Shown: positions 25,812 through 37,855, numbered from the stretch's first letter. The stretch is 64,000 nt of DNA from Adiantum capillus-veneris (GCA_014529385.2 CM043967.1:10173501-10237500), one strand, 5' to 3'. The notes: a model not told the origin generated them from the sequence alone. Numbers and translations are program-made.

Positions 25812-28800
25812 TTATGGGCTGACATAGTCTTTGGGCTGGCAGCTGGCGAGTCGGTCTTTAAGCGCATCCAGTGCCTTTTGGTATCTGATTTTCCTTTCTT
25901 TATTGGGCACTTGCAGAAACTGCATGGTTACTTTGTTCTTCAGCTCCACCATTGAGTAGCCTACAAACCTTGATGTGAGGTTGCTGATCACTAGCACAAA
26001 TATCTTCGTTCGCCAAGTGAAGAATCCCATGTAGAAAGCTTCCTCGAATGCCAACATATTATGTGATGATAGGAACATACACTCGGCGTAGAAGCCATAG
26101 AGGACTTCTTCGGAAGGCTGACCACTGAGATCATAGCATAACCCTTTATTTTCCTCGAGGAATGACATCCACGGGGTGCTTGCTTGCTCTGGCTCATGAA
26201 AAACTTCAATACAGGTGAGCAGCATTCGGCGTATTTTATATAACATTCCACAAGAGAGATCCGGTAGACTTTTGAAGAAAGACATGGCGCCCGTTAGGGT
26301 TTTCACCATGTATTCCTCTGTGGCCGCTCCCTTTTTTGGAGCTGGAAATCTCAGGTAACTCAGCTAGGTTGGCCGCTTCTTCATTAGTGCCTCATGCTTT
26401 TGCCAAGTCCTTACTCTTGGTACATGACAAAAAGCGGAATCTCTTTGCACGGCCGCAGGTGCTCTTGTGAAGAAAATCAAGTACCTTGGGTTTTTGTTCA
26501 CCCAGCTCAGCCTCCACTTGGGGTGGTCTTGATCTGCACCATCTATTTGCATGTCTGCGTACAACCTTTCTTTTACTTGGAGTAACTCCACCTTTATCAA
26601 GGAGTATGGCAGGGATTGTTGATGACATTGCACATTGATTTGATTGGGAGTGAGTTGAGTAACGTTGACAGAGTGAAGAACTCTCAACTCCCAATCCATC
26701 GTTGCCTTCCACTGCTCATCCACCTCTTGTGTGATCTTTTCTTTCAATGCATCTTCTTCAGCTTTTGATAGCTAGACCATGGGCATTGTGTCTGCATTTG
26801 TAATGTTTATTTGAAACTCATCCTCACCATTCAGATCTGTTATGGACTATGTCTCCAGTTCAGCAAATTACAATGAGGGTATATCTATTTGCAGTTGCTC
26901 TGAAGTGTCTGCCTTTTCCTGCGTTTCCGGCTTTCCTTCTCTCAGGAGCTGGTTAACTCTTTTGAGCTCGGCTATTTCTTTTAGGAGCTCTTCTTCTTTG
27001 TGGACCCACATCAAAGCCAAGTCCCTGAGTTGAGATTGCCCCAGCTTTAACTCCAGCTCGAGGTCCTTGTTTTTCTTCTCCAATGCTTTATAGACCTCAT
27101 CTGTTCCTTTGGTTGAGGCTACGGCTGGATTCTCTCTTATTTGCCGTAAGAAGATTGCTTGATCATTTATTCTTTGTTCGGAGTATTGTAAAGAAGCGTT
27201 GGCAACATCCAATTGCACTTGAATTTTTTAAGCTGAAAGGGTTGTTGTTAGAAGTTTGTTGGTAACTTCTGTCAGTTGTTTGTCTTTCGCTTTGCAAGCA
27301 TCTGATAACTTTGTGAGCAGATCACCTAGCTCTTCCATCTCCTTTTGTTGTCTATCTCTAGCTAGCTGATGTTGTTCAGCTTTGGCTTTCACTTCCTGTA
27401 CTTGCCTCTGAAGATCGGTGATGACGTTCATTCTGTCTTCTAACTCTCCTTGGAGAGCGTCAATCACCATCTCTAACTCCTTATCCTTTGAGCTGCGGCC
27501 AAGTGTTGCTGATCGGAGTCGTTCCGTCACATCCTGCATTTGCTTGCATATTCGTTTACTTGCAAGATTACCTCGTCATTAGACTGCCAGTCTTCCTGTC
27601 TTGCTAGTTGGGTTGATGTGTCTGCAGCCTCTTGTGTTTCTCTCGGATGTGTCCTGGCTGCTGGTTCTTCTTGCTCTTGAGGATGTGGCTGTTATTTTTC
27701 TGCCTTGTCTTCCTGAGGCTTTGTGGATGCCTCGGCTGTTTCTTGCTATGTGGAAGTAGAAGGTGTTGATTCAGGCTTTGTTGTGTTCTCTTGTGCAAGG
27801 TTGCCTGTTGTGCAAATTCTTCTACCTCTTGCTATTCACGCTCTTGTGCAGATTCGGCTGCTTTCTCTTGTTCCGGCTCCGCTTCTTTCTCTTTTTGTTG
27901 CTCTCTACTTGCAGATGATGGTGGTGGGCTTGGCATAGTATGGTCGAGCTCTTCCGTAGGTGGTGAAGTTGGTCGGGGAGACTCGTAACCTTGTTCTTGT
28001 TGTGCCTCTTCCCTTGCCGTTTCCTTGGCTTGTCTCTGGTCCTCTACCTCTTTTGCTTTCCTTGCCTCTTCTTGGGCTTCTTTCAGCTTCAGGGATTCTG
28101 CTTCTTGATACATTTTTTCTAAAGATTCTGTGGGATCTTCAACCTCTTTTCTCATGTGATGCTTTGTCCTTGGGCCTTTAAGTACACTAGGCACCCATTT
28201 TTCGGAGTCCTTTCCTTGTGCTTGTTGGCTGCGTTGGTAGGCATGTTTTCCTCTTTTGAAACGGGCTTGTTTCTGCACGGGATCTTCTTGGTGTGCGGCC
28301 ACAACTTTTCTCTTCATCTCCTCTCTTCGTGCTCTCTCCTCATTATCTGAGCTCTCGCTAATGTGCCTTTCTGGCGAGCTTTCAGCCGACTCTTCATCAG
28401 ATCTGTAGGCTCTCTTTGCTGATCTTGTAGCTCGAAGAGATGGTTGTGCTACCAATATCCACGTGTTTTGATCAGGGGCAGGTGGTAGGTTGTCGGCCAT
28501 GCCGATGGCATGGTATGCAATCCTTGTCAAGACTTCTAGCGCACCCAGGTAAGTGATCTTTCCTTCTTTCTTTGTGCCCTTCAGAGTGGTCAAGAGGTAT
28601 TGGGCGCGGTCCACCAGTTGCCTGGTTGTTGACTTGAGAACTTGTGTGAAAGTGGTGGCAACCACGTGATTTGGCGTAGTGTACCTTGGTGGCCTTTTTG
28701 CCAGGAAGTGGAAATGCTGGTGGTATAATCGGGCAGGCTCTTCCACTTGCTTGTGATGTAAATTTGCAAAAGTGGTTGCGGCGGTTTTTTTGGTGAATGT

Positions 28801-29377
28801 ACCTGCCGTTTTCCTGTCCCTTGCTGTCATGGTCATTCCTTCTGTGGGCAGTCTGAGTGCCTCTACCACTATTTCTTTAGTCATTACCAGTTTGACCTTA
28901 TTTCCTTGCATGTCAGAAATTTGAGCAGTTCCATCTTCTTTAATAGTGGACAAAAGCTCGTAAGCTTTCTGGAAATCCACACCGCACAGCTCCTGTTAAT
29001 AAAAGTCTCTGAGTCCTAGCCTGCGATTGGCTTCTTTGATCTCAGGCTTCGCGGCAACATCATATACTTCTTTAGGTAGGAGTTGCAACTCAACCTGATG
29101 TCCCTCCTCACTATTGAATCTGTCGGTGAAGACTGTGGTATGATGCTCTTCTAGCTATTCTTTGGAGAGATAAGCTGCCTTGGCGGCTTTGATTGAATCT
29201 GGATCCAATTGATATGCGGACAGTTCTTGTAACTTTTCCTTCTGGTTGAGCTTTTTCTTGGCCCTCTCTGCTGCTTGCATGGCTCCTGTTCAGTGAATAG
29301 GTTATCAAAGTTAGCAGATTTATCGAAATTTTCTCTGAAATGTCCTTTAGTCTGAAATGATGACAATTTTGGTCCAA
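25812..29377 (-). pseudogene. extra ORF downstream of pol, long coiled-coil protein, decayed
   Basis: A minus-strand coding remnant fills the space from the second palindrome region to 40 bp before the polypurine tract. The N-terminal part (about 27,832-29,100) reads through one stop into a globular-looking domain (VELQLLPKEVYDVAAKPEIK, then VDFQKAYELL) followed by an acidic Lys/Glu/Gln-rich linker. After one frameshift, four blocks between 27,539 and 25,812 share one frame and are separated only by single stops. Two are heptad-rich coiled coils (27,228-27,539 and 26,868-27,218), followed by a mixed domain and a C-terminal domain rich in aromatic residues (MSFFKSLPDLSCGML). No signal peptide or membrane segment is obvious. 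Extra ORFs after pol are known in Athila/Tat elements; the function here is unknown. I recognise no enzyme motif. Confidence 0.7.
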
Positions 29378-29469
29378 TTTTCTTCAAATCAATTTTTGAA
29401 CAAGCATAGATGCATAAAAACATACAAGGAACAAAACTGTAAAGTCAAAACAATTTTTTTGCAATCAAA

Positions 29470-29491
29470 GTAAATAATCGCAATTATTTAC
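29470..29491. promoter_or_regulatory. palindrome copy, one mismatch
   Basis: Core AAATAATCGCAATTATTT; the central CGCG has become CGCA, as expected from CpG decay. Confidence 0.85.
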
Positions 29492-29766
29492 ATCTGAGCA
29501 TTTTTTTCAACTTTTTGCAAACTTGGCTTCATAGGCTTGAAGTATATACCAAATACATACTCTGAGTGAAATATGGGCTCATTTGGATGCATAGGGTGAA
29601 AATGGTACCAGATTTTGACTTTAGGTCTCTGAAACAGTAGATATAGTGGAAATTTGAGATTTTTAGCTCCAAATTGGTTCAAACTTGGCTAGTGGGCTTA
29701 ACACATCATGTACTTTGGATGTATGATGGCAAAATATCAAAATCCCCCAATTTGGCTAGAAAGAAA

Positions 29767-29784
29767 AAAATCGCGATTATTAAC
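29767..29784. promoter_or_regulatory. palindrome copy, left arm partly lost
   Basis: AAAATCGCGATTATTAAC keeps the centre and one arm of the GTTAAT-type variant. Confidence 0.8.
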
Positions 29785-30045
29785 TTTTCTACCAAAATCA
29801 ACATTTTTTGGTACAATTTGGTTCTAGGCATTGTATAGACCTGTGTATGAGATATGAGGTGATTTGGATCAAGAACTGTTGTCCATAACCCAAAAATTGG
29901 CTTGCAAAGACTTCTTTGCGTTTTTTGGCTATTTTCCAAGTTAAAGGTGCTCATTTTGGCTCATACTTGACTTCTGGCATGTAATAGGTGTGTACACATG
30001 ATAGGTGACGTGATGTGACAATTTCCAAGCAACAACAGTGCAAAA

Positions 30046-30067
30046 GTAAATAATCGCAATTATTTAC
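30046..30067. promoter_or_regulatory. palindrome copy, one mismatch
   Basis: Same sequence as at 29,470-29,491, with the central CGCA. Confidence 0.85.
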
Positions 30068-31000
30068 AACAATGACAAATTTTTTGCAAAGCTTATAAAT
30101 TTTGACCTAGACACATTCCATACACCAAAAACAAGTCCTAAATTGAATTTGGTCAAGTTTGGTCATGCCGGCATCACTTTGTGTTTTTTCGACTCTGAAA
30201 TCACCATGTTTTGTCACTACATTGCCTGTTGGGTTGGTCAGTGAACTTTGAGGCTTTGGACTTGTCCGCAACATAGTCATGAAGCAACTCATCCAATTCT
30301 AGCTCATTTGGAGTCAGTTTGACCCCGTATGTCAAATTTGACGCTTTATAGCCTTTGAGCCGTTTTTTGCTTTTTGAGGGCTTTGTTTGATTGTTTTTAC
30401 TAAACCAATCATATACATTGTATATGAACCTCGTAGGCAAGCTGTCTGTGGAGTCAGATCGGAATTCTGGCATCTGCCAAAAACCTAGTTTTTCTACTGG
30501 GGATCCCCTCCACCCTTGCCGAATGGTCAACTGATGATATAGAAAGGTTCTATTATGTTAGGGCATGTTGCAGTTCAAATCCCATCTGATTTGGTCGAGC
30601 TGACAGGCTGCTATGGTTAGTTTTTGGTCGTAGGTCTTCGTGAGCAGCTCGATTTCTAGGGTTTTTTCTAGGAGTTTAGACTAGCTACCGGCCGTACAAA
30701 ATGGATCATTGACAAGTAAAGAACTTACCCCTCATGTCTCGTGTGCGACGGCGCTGAAAATGAACAAGTGTAGACTCCGGAAAAGACGCACGAAAGAGGT
30801 TGAAATCTCTCTATGCAAAGGCCGCAAGTGAAAATGAGATAGTTTTAGCCTATCTTGGATATCTATACCCGAACTTCTTGAACCAATTTTCCCCAGATTC
30901 CCCCGTTAGTCCTACTCCGCTGAGAAATCTATGTTAGACTCAAAAATTTCCTTGATCGGATTCCTGTAGCTCATGCTGCAAGAATTTTGCAAAAGTAGGC

Positions 31001-31493
31001 ATGGTCACCTAAGTTACGCTTCCCGCTTCCATCTTCTGATTTCATTGAAAATTTTTGTGCTTGTCCACTTTGTCTTTCTGATCACCATCGTGTCTTTCGT
31101 TTTTCCATCTGAGCTTCCTTGCTATTTATTATTAATTTTTGACATGTCTATTAAAAAATCAAAGAAAATAGCAAAATGCTCTAAAAAAGTAAAATAAAAA
31201 TACAATAATTAAGAAAATCCATTGAAAAACACAGTTTTATTGTTTTTTGCTGGATTTTTCTATTTTTAAGTTTCATTATCAATAAAAATGATTAAAAATA
31301 TCCAAAAAGGACTATTTTTTGATGATTTTTTGATAGTATATACACTATTTACACTCATCGGGAAGATATTATCAGTGAATTTTTCCCTTGATGATGAATT
31401 ATAAGGGTATTACTAGGTAATTTTGCAAAAAATCACAAGTTAACATCGAACTTTTTCCTCCCTCTTCAAACATTGCCCTTAATTACTTAGTAC
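31001..31493. other. AT-rich spacer of the Athila/Tat-like element
   Basis: No supported frame. Runs of A and T dominate between 31,140 and 31,420. Confidence 0.5.
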
Positions 31494-32559
31494 TTAGTGC
31501 CCTTCCACCCCTCCTAGATGGCGTACTCTGGGACGACTCTGTATATGGGTTGAACAATCATGTCTATGCATAGCGGTGGTTGGCTCTACCATGCTTTGAA
31601 GATCAATGCAATTCAAACCATTATGTTGTGCAAGAGCTAGTTCTTGAGTAATTAACTCAAGGGTTTCTGACGTCGAGGTTTGTTGCTGATGTCCTTCAAA
31701 GAGCGAATCTTGTAGCTTGTGTGCTCTCTGTTTGATTGTACCATCAGGATGCTTCAACACGCTAATTGCTTGAGCTGTTGGTAGCACTTTTGATTGTTGT
31801 CGAGCTTTTTCTCGTCATTGGTAGGTTGGTCTGCCTGGTGTTGTATGGTGTGATGGATTCTTTTGAGACTTTACTCGCATTGCTTGATTGGTTTTATGGT
31901 TTGTGGAGAAGATAAGTGCTCCTTTTTCTTCCAAACCAATTTTATGTTAGGTTCCTTGCTCGAGATGCTCGTCTCTGTGTTTTAACCCTTGGAACCTTCT
32001 TTTGTTTTGTTGGTGAAGTTTTAGGCACCCAGATATGAATCGGTTTATCCTTAAGCTATGCTATTGGTACCCAAATCTTCCTGACTCCTTGCATGCTACT
32101 TGTAGCATTTTCTTGTCGAGGGGATGGAGAATATTGACTACTTCGTGGTTTGGTCTGTTGATTGCTTCCTTTCCATTCCTCTTTGCTTGGTGCAATTGGA
32201 ACAATGAGTTGCCCGCTTTTAGGTGATAGCTTTAGCTGATTTGTATCCCAATCTGGTACTAGTATGTATGTTCGCATCCAGTGAATTCCAAGAATCATGG
32301 TCTCATTCATGTGTTCATCTGGTAAGCATACAAACTAATGAGGACATGAACATCCATGTACTATCACGTTCAAGTTGACTACTCCCAATGTTGGGGTTGG
32401 GTTCTTGTTGCATCCTTTGATTGTCGCTATTCCTGCTTTCAATGCTTGACTTGTTGCCTTCTTGTACGTGGAATAACTTACTGCATTTCCTCTAGCTTCT
32501 CTGTCGACCAAAGCATTGGTGCTATGATTGTTGAGTTGTACTTTGATGCACAGGTCCAT
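31494..32559 (-). pseudogene. second retropepsin-like domain downstream of integrase
   Basis: The minus-strand blocks 32,335-32,559 and 32,056-32,310 read as a retroviral-type aspartic protease: VQLNNHSTNALVDREARGN in the catalytic-loop position, a middle GVVNLNVIVHG strand, and NETMILGIHWMRTYI, the hydrophobic-hydrophobic-Gly element that ends such domains. The catalytic D-S/T-G is D-R-E here, so it is inactive or mutated. A stop separates the two blocks. Its continuation to 31,494 is Ser/Thr/Lys-rich with many stops. The element already has a protease in the usual place (52,305-52,500 plus 37,752-37,850), which makes this a second one. Confidence 0.6.
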
Positions 32560-32727
32560 TCCGTCTAACTAGTCACCATTTGTTGAAACTACGTCTTTAG
32601 GTAATTCCCATTGTCGGTCATCTATTTCCAGAGTGTTGATGGGAATCGGTATCTATTGATTCTTGAGAGCAGCTTTCCGTTTGAGTACGCGAAGCCAAGC
32701 TTCCTCTTGGGCTTCATCAATAACCTG

Positions 32728-33027
32728 CTATCGTTTAATCTTTCTTTGCTTGGCTGCATGCATTCTTTCTAGCAATTCATTGGTTAGCGGCAAATTATAT
32801 CTCTTTAAACGACATCCACTAATCCAATTAGCCATTGGTTCACCATCTAGGGTGGACAATTTTAGGGCTCCACTTGGAGATACATCTTCAATGATAAATG
32901 GTCCGTTTCTCTTTTTCTTAAACTTGGGAATGTGTTGCTTAAGGGAATAGACTAAAACTAAGTCCCCTTTCTTGAAGATTTTTGTGATTAATTGGGAATC
33001 AAAAAACTGTTTCTGAAGAGGCATCAA
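32728..33027 (-). pseudogene. integrase C-terminal domain (Athila/Tat-like element)
   Basis: The segment MMPLQKQFF, then FKKGDLVLVYS, NGPFIIEDV and ALKLSTLDGEP correspond to the end of the integrase core and the GPF/Y-type DNA-binding C-terminal domain. It is separated from the catalytic part by about 1.1 kb of inserted sequence (33,028-34,128). Confidence 0.8.
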
Positions 33028-33482
33028 AAAGGATCGACAGTGCTTTAGGACTAGAAATGGTCATCGAACAAGTGGAAACGGTAAAGATCGATAAGCATGA
33101 AGTCTTAATTGCAGAAACACCAAAGTCGAAGTTACGTGGTGAGAAATATTGAGTCACAATAGCTAGGAATCCTAGTTATACTTGCAGAGACTTCCAAAGG
33201 AGGTCAGGGGAAGGAATGACCTATGTGGCTTGCAAACACTTGTATTATATCTACTTGAGAGTGTTTGGAATGGACATAAACAACAACATGTTCATTCATC
33301 AGTCTAGTCTGGTTGATAACGAGCTCAAAACTTTACTTAGTGCAAAAAGACTGTTGTAATAATCTAGCATTTGTTGGGCTATCACATTTACCTTGAATTG
33401 TGCAAACGATGATATTTATTTTGAGTTTTCAACAAAATGAATTCTATCATTGTTGTCTTTTGATATGCAATTAGGGAATGTG

Positions 33483-33552
<70 letters not shown>

Positions 33553-33560
33553 GGTGACAC

Positions 33561-33614
<54 letters not shown>

Positions 33615-33621
33615 GGGAGGG

Positions 33622-33662
<41 letters not shown>

Positions 33663-33693
33663 AGATAAACAGACAGTGTGTGTGGGTGGAGGG

Positions 33694-33743
<50 letters not shown>

Positions 33744-33783
33744 GTCCTTGAGTAGCGAGAGAGAAAGAGAGAGGGGGAGAGGG

Positions 33784-33839
<56 letters not shown>

Positions 33840-34128
33840 AGAAAGAGAGAGAGTGTGCTGGGGGAGGGGGGAGAGAGAGACATGTGAGAGAGAAAGAGAG
33901 AGGGGGGGGGGGGTAGAGAGAGAGAGAGAGAGAGGAGGTCCTTGAGTAGCCCACTAGAGGGAAGCGTGGGAGAACCGGCGGCAATGGGCGGTGGTGGTAG
34001 GAGGAGGAGTGGCAGATGGTGGTAGTGAGCTAACACCACCAAGCACTGGTGGTGGGCTAGGGTGTTGATTTTCATGGGTGGTAAGGGGCGGCAATGGGAG
34101 GTAGAGGTGGTGGGAAAAAAAAAGCTCT
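33028..34128. repeat. 1.1-kb insertion with compound (GA)n array splitting integrase
   Basis: The integrase frame stops matching at the Y-G position near 34,128 and resumes at M-P-L-Q at 33,027. About 450 bp of imperfect GA repeats (33,487-33,948) with interspersed G runs lie between. The word GGAGGTCCTTGAGTAGC appears at about 33,740 and again at about 33,930, revealing a ~190-bp internal duplication. I found no terminal inverted repeat or coding frame, so the inserted element is unidentified. Confidence 0.75.
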
Positions 34129-35060
34129 CTCCATAACCACCCCCACTTAAAGGGTGTAGCATTTAAAGCTGTTTTGAATGAAACTCGAGCCCATAGAGCA
34201 GCATGGAGATTCATTTCCTAGTCTGTCCTTCCTGAACTAACCACTTTAGTTAGCACCGAGCTAAGAATTTTGTTTGTATGCTCAGCTTGTCCGTTTGCGA
34301 GCTGATTTGTTATGGATGACCATAAACTCATTAAGCAAATACTCGATTACCTCATTGAGGAAATGAGTTCCCCGATCATTGACAATTTCTATTGGCAGTT
34401 CATATGAATACATACTCATATAAGAATGCAACAGTGGTTCTGGCATCATTCATTTGAGTTGCTTTAGCCTCGGCCCACTTGGTCAAATAGTCTGTAGCTA
34501 CAATGATATACTGAGCTTGGGTTCTATAAGCAGGTGGCTGTATTGGCCCAACAAAATCTATACCCCATTTTGCAAAAGCTCTAGCCCCCATCATTGGTCT
34601 CAAGGGCATGCTATCTACACGTGTTGGCATTTTTGCTCATTGACAAGCATCACACCTTCGAACATATTCTTTGGCATCCGCAAAAAGTGTTGACCACCAT
34701 ATGCCTGCCATCAAGATTGCTCTTGCGGTGGTCTCTTGCTTCAGTTTCAATTGCTCTTTGACGGTGTTTACTCATATCCTCAAGAAATGTTCGGCTTGAT
34801 AAGTAAGTAACCAAATAGTTACTCCACTTAGGAACAGGTGACATTTGAAACAATGTTACATGAGGTATGGGTGTTTGTTTTTGACATTGAGGACAATCCT
34901 TTACAAAAGATCGAACATCACTTCTCATAGTCAGCCAGAATACTCCAAGCCTCAAGATTCGTTGCATAGTTTGGTCTTCTGCAAAGTGAGGTCCTACTAT
35001 GGTAATATGTGCTTGACTCAGGTGCTGTTGTTTTTCTTCAGGATTAATGCATAAGACCAA
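34128..35060 (-). pseudogene. integrase zinc finger and catalytic core (Athila/Tat-like element)
   Basis: The N-terminal H2C2 region is visible at 34,650-35,060 (HLSQAHITIVGPHFAED then VKDCPQCQKQ). The first catalytic aspartate lies in KWGIDFVGPI and a second block in YIIVATDYLTKWAEA (34,400-34,630). The second catalytic aspartate is in the NDRGTHF-like segment near 34,370. Frameshifts near 34,630 and 34,290 and a lost stretch around the glutamate block make it non-functional. LHAALWA and LNATPF (34,140-34,210) are the last recognisable core motifs before the GA-rich insertion. Confidence 0.8.
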
Positions 35061-35069
35061 TATCCCATC

Positions 35070-36641
35070 TCAATTTCTTTTGTATAGCCTACCAGCTAGT
35101 AGTTGATACATAGCCGATTGCTCAATTAATCTGATCGTAATAGGAAGTGGTATTTGTGAATTCGCTTGAGCTATTGTCATCAATGACACAATGTTTTCCA
35201 ACCATCGAGGTATCATCTCCACGGAGAACAAATAGGCATCTGGTAGATCATCGTCTACCCCTTTATCTAATTCTCCTGAAACAATCCTTGACAAATGATC
35301 ATCTCGTTGATGTGTAGTGCCCTTTTTTACAACCACAGTGAAATCAAATTCCAGAAGAATGATAAACCATCTCACTATTCTTCCTATGTTGCATGGCTTG
35401 TTGACCAAGTACAACAAAGCTTGGTGGTCCACAAAGAACACAAACTTGTTGGCTAATAGGTAATGTCTATACTTTTTAACGGCATAGATCATTCCTAATC
35501 CTTCCCTTTCGGTGGTGGTGTAATTGTTTTCCGCCATGTTCAATTGTCGGCTAGCATAAGAAATAGGAAAGTCAATTTTTTTGTCTCCTGGTTGAGCAAG
35601 TATACAACCGATAGCAAAAATGGAAGCATCTACATGTACGTGGAATATCTTATTCCAATATGGTGCTTTCAATATTGGTGCTGAGGTGAGAGCTTGCTTA
35701 AGCTTCATGAAGGATTCTTCACATGCCTCGGTCCACTCAAAGTGTGTAATCAAGCTATACATGGGTTTTGCAATTATTGCGTACATGTAGATGAACCATC
35801 GGTAATATCCACAATGCCCCATAAAGGCTTGTACCCCCTCGACTGTTGTTGGTCTAGGCAAATCAGCAATGACATGAATTTTTTCAATATCACTAGCTAT
35901 GCCATTTTTAGACACTATATGTCCAAGAATTTTTCCTTGTCTACCCATGAATGTGTACTTTTCAGGATTCAAGCAAATCCTATAAAGTCCACATTTCTCG
36001 AATCCCTTTTTGAGGTGTACAAAATGATTAGCCCGGATTGATGAATGTACGCATAGATCATCCATATACACTTCTAAGAATTTCCTAAGATATTCTTTAA
36101 AAGCATGGCTCATCAACCTTTGAAATGTGGCTAGAGCATTAATTAACCCAAACGGCATAACCTAATAGGCAAATATATCTCATTCTATTGCAAAAGCAGT
36201 TTTATGCTGATCTTTTGGGTCAACCAAAAGTTGATTGTATCCCGAAAATCTATTTAAGAAGCTGTAAGCTTCTTTTCCTGCAACTCGTTCTAAAACATGC
36301 TCAGTGATTGGAATAGAAAAGTTGTCTCTAATGGTAGCTGCATTCACCTTTTTGAGGTTAACACACACTCGTAATTTTCCATTCTTCTTGGGTACTACCA
36401 CAATTGGAGACACCTAATCTGTGTGTTCAATTTCATAAATGAATTTGGCTTCCTTTAGTTTTTCAATCTCTTCTTTTATCTTCCTGGAAAATGTTTCATT
36501 ATACGTGTATGGTCTTTGTCTACTTGGTTTCGCATCATCTCTCATGGGTATGGTATGTTGACAGATTTTTGGATCAACACCCTTGAGATCCTTGTAAGAC
36601 CAAGCGAAGATATCTCGGTATTCTTTTAGCAAGCTCAGCAA
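35070..36641 (-). pseudogene. reverse transcriptase and RNase H (Athila/Tat-like element)
   Basis: The RT begins near 36,641 (YRDIFAWSYKDLKGVDP), followed by SPIVVVPKKNGKLRVCVNLK and FSGYNQLLV (36,180-36,413). After two in-frame stops comes the 362-codon open stretch 35,070-36,158. It contains MPFGLINALATFQRLM, the catalytic YMDD at about 36,060, RNase H starting at VHVDASIFAIGCILAQPG, and the connection FVDHQALLYLVN. Catalytic residues appear intact and only a few stops interrupt the domain. Ty3/gypsy order (RT-RNase H before integrase) and the lack of a chromodomain place it with Athila/Tat-type elements. Confidence 0.9.
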
Positions 36642-37751
36642 GAGCTCTTCTTCTTCTTCTGTTAGGTCATTTGCAATGTAAGCGGGTCTAGGCTCTTCTC
36701 TTGGTTCAACCAGGTCTATCTTTTTAGCGTTTTCAGGCCCTTTGTAAGACTCGCCCTGTTTTCATAGTTCCCTAACAGGTTGTTCAACTATGATTTTTTG
36801 ATCTTGGAGAGTATACTTTTTGTAATGGGATGAAACACTCGTTACATCCTTACGATCCTCTTCCGTGGTTTCCATTTCGATCATATATATCTCCTTCAGA
36901 GCTTTTTTCAACTCTTGATATTTCTTTTTCCATCAACTCGAGTCATGAGTGGTTTTTTATCATGTGGGTTTGCTTGAGTATCCTTCCTTGATTTTCTTGA
37001 TGTTTTAGGGATTTCTGAATTTTCGTTTGAAGGATATCTACCAGTTATTTTGTCCTTGACACAATCATTTGCATCTATCTACATCAAGAATTGTGTTCTA
37101 CTGGAGACTGATGGCATAGGTCATGTTTTCACGTTTCTGGTGTCTCTCTTTCATCTATACCATTTTTGTCTTCTCGATCTTTGGTTTGGAAAGTCAAAAA
37201 ACTTTTCCCCCCCTCCTTTTAACAGTAGCTTAGCTCTCATATGTTCTTTTTCTAACCCAGAATCTTCTGAGGTAGCTGAGTGTTCATCTAACTCATTTTT
37301 TTGCATCGTAGTAGAGGTTTGAAAAGACTTGTTGAGCTTTCATCACATCCTTGGGTTCCTCATCTTCGTCTTCAATGTTGAGGATTGAAATCATTTGGAT
37401 GGGAATTATGTCATAGCCATCCTCATTGCAAAATTGAGTAGGCATAGACGTATTCACACATACATCCATTGTCGCTAAAATTTGATTCCACTCGAATGCC
37501 TCAAACAAATGCTCTGGAAAGGGTTTAGGCATAGGCTTCATCAGTGCAGTTCCTTTCTAGAATACATTCTTCTTGTTTTAAACTTTCATTTTCTGAAGCT
37601 CCACACATCCAAATAGGAGTGTCTTCGTTTAACCAAGATGGAAGCTTAGTTTCAGCCGAAGAGACTGAATCAAACTCTTGTATAGGTGTTTTCAAGACAT
37701 CTCTATAAGTGTGATCTTTTAAATTTACTCTTGTTATAGAAACCACTTGCT
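36642..37751 (-). pseudogene. protease-RT connector of the Athila/Tat-like polyprotein
   Basis: Open pieces at 37,525-37,761 and 37,293-37,541 carry acidic sequence typical of the linker between protease and RT in this group. From 36,650 to 37,290 the frame is badly decayed. No enzymatic motif is visible. Confidence 0.6.
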
Positions 37752-37850
37752 TCAAGTACATCTAATTGTTTTCCCAATCTTGGATAAGTTGTACCTGTTG
37801 CATAAAGGTCTTCCCAATATGATTTCATAATTGAGTTTTTTTCCAAAGTC
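37752..37850 (-). pseudogene. C-terminal part of the protease (split by copia)
   Basis: The minus strand reads VDFGKKLNYEIILGRPF, where ILGRP is the conserved C-terminal element of retropepsins. It continues directly from 52,305 once the copia element and one TACTA copy are removed. Confidence 0.85.
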
Positions 37851-37855
37851 TACTA

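Larger units (their letters stand above)
29430..31000 (-). repeat. internal leader-like region with palindrome repeats
   Basis: This non-coding spacer lies between pol and the extra ORF. It holds three copies of the palindrome (29,470-29,491; 29,767-29,784; 30,046-30,067), 279-297 bp apart, the same period as in the 5' leader. Further words follow in the same order as in the leader: CGATTTCTAG near 30,645 (leader: GCTATTTCTAG near 57,505) and CCTACTCCGCTGAG near 30,910 (leader: CCTACTCCGAGAT near 57,620). It therefore looks like a diverged duplicate of the 5' leader. Confidence 0.7.

Noticed and set aside
29470-30067. Palindrome series as a CRISPR array
   Set aside because: The spacing is about 290 bp with related, non-unique spacers, the genome is plant, and the repeats belong to a retroelement leader.
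33478-33984. Long open frames of Ser-Leu or Arg-Glu repeats on both strands
   Set aside because: They are translations of GA/TC microsatellite with no start context or domain; the same applies to frames over 4,729-4,804, 10,312-10,430, 12,282-12,445 and 13,096-13,206.
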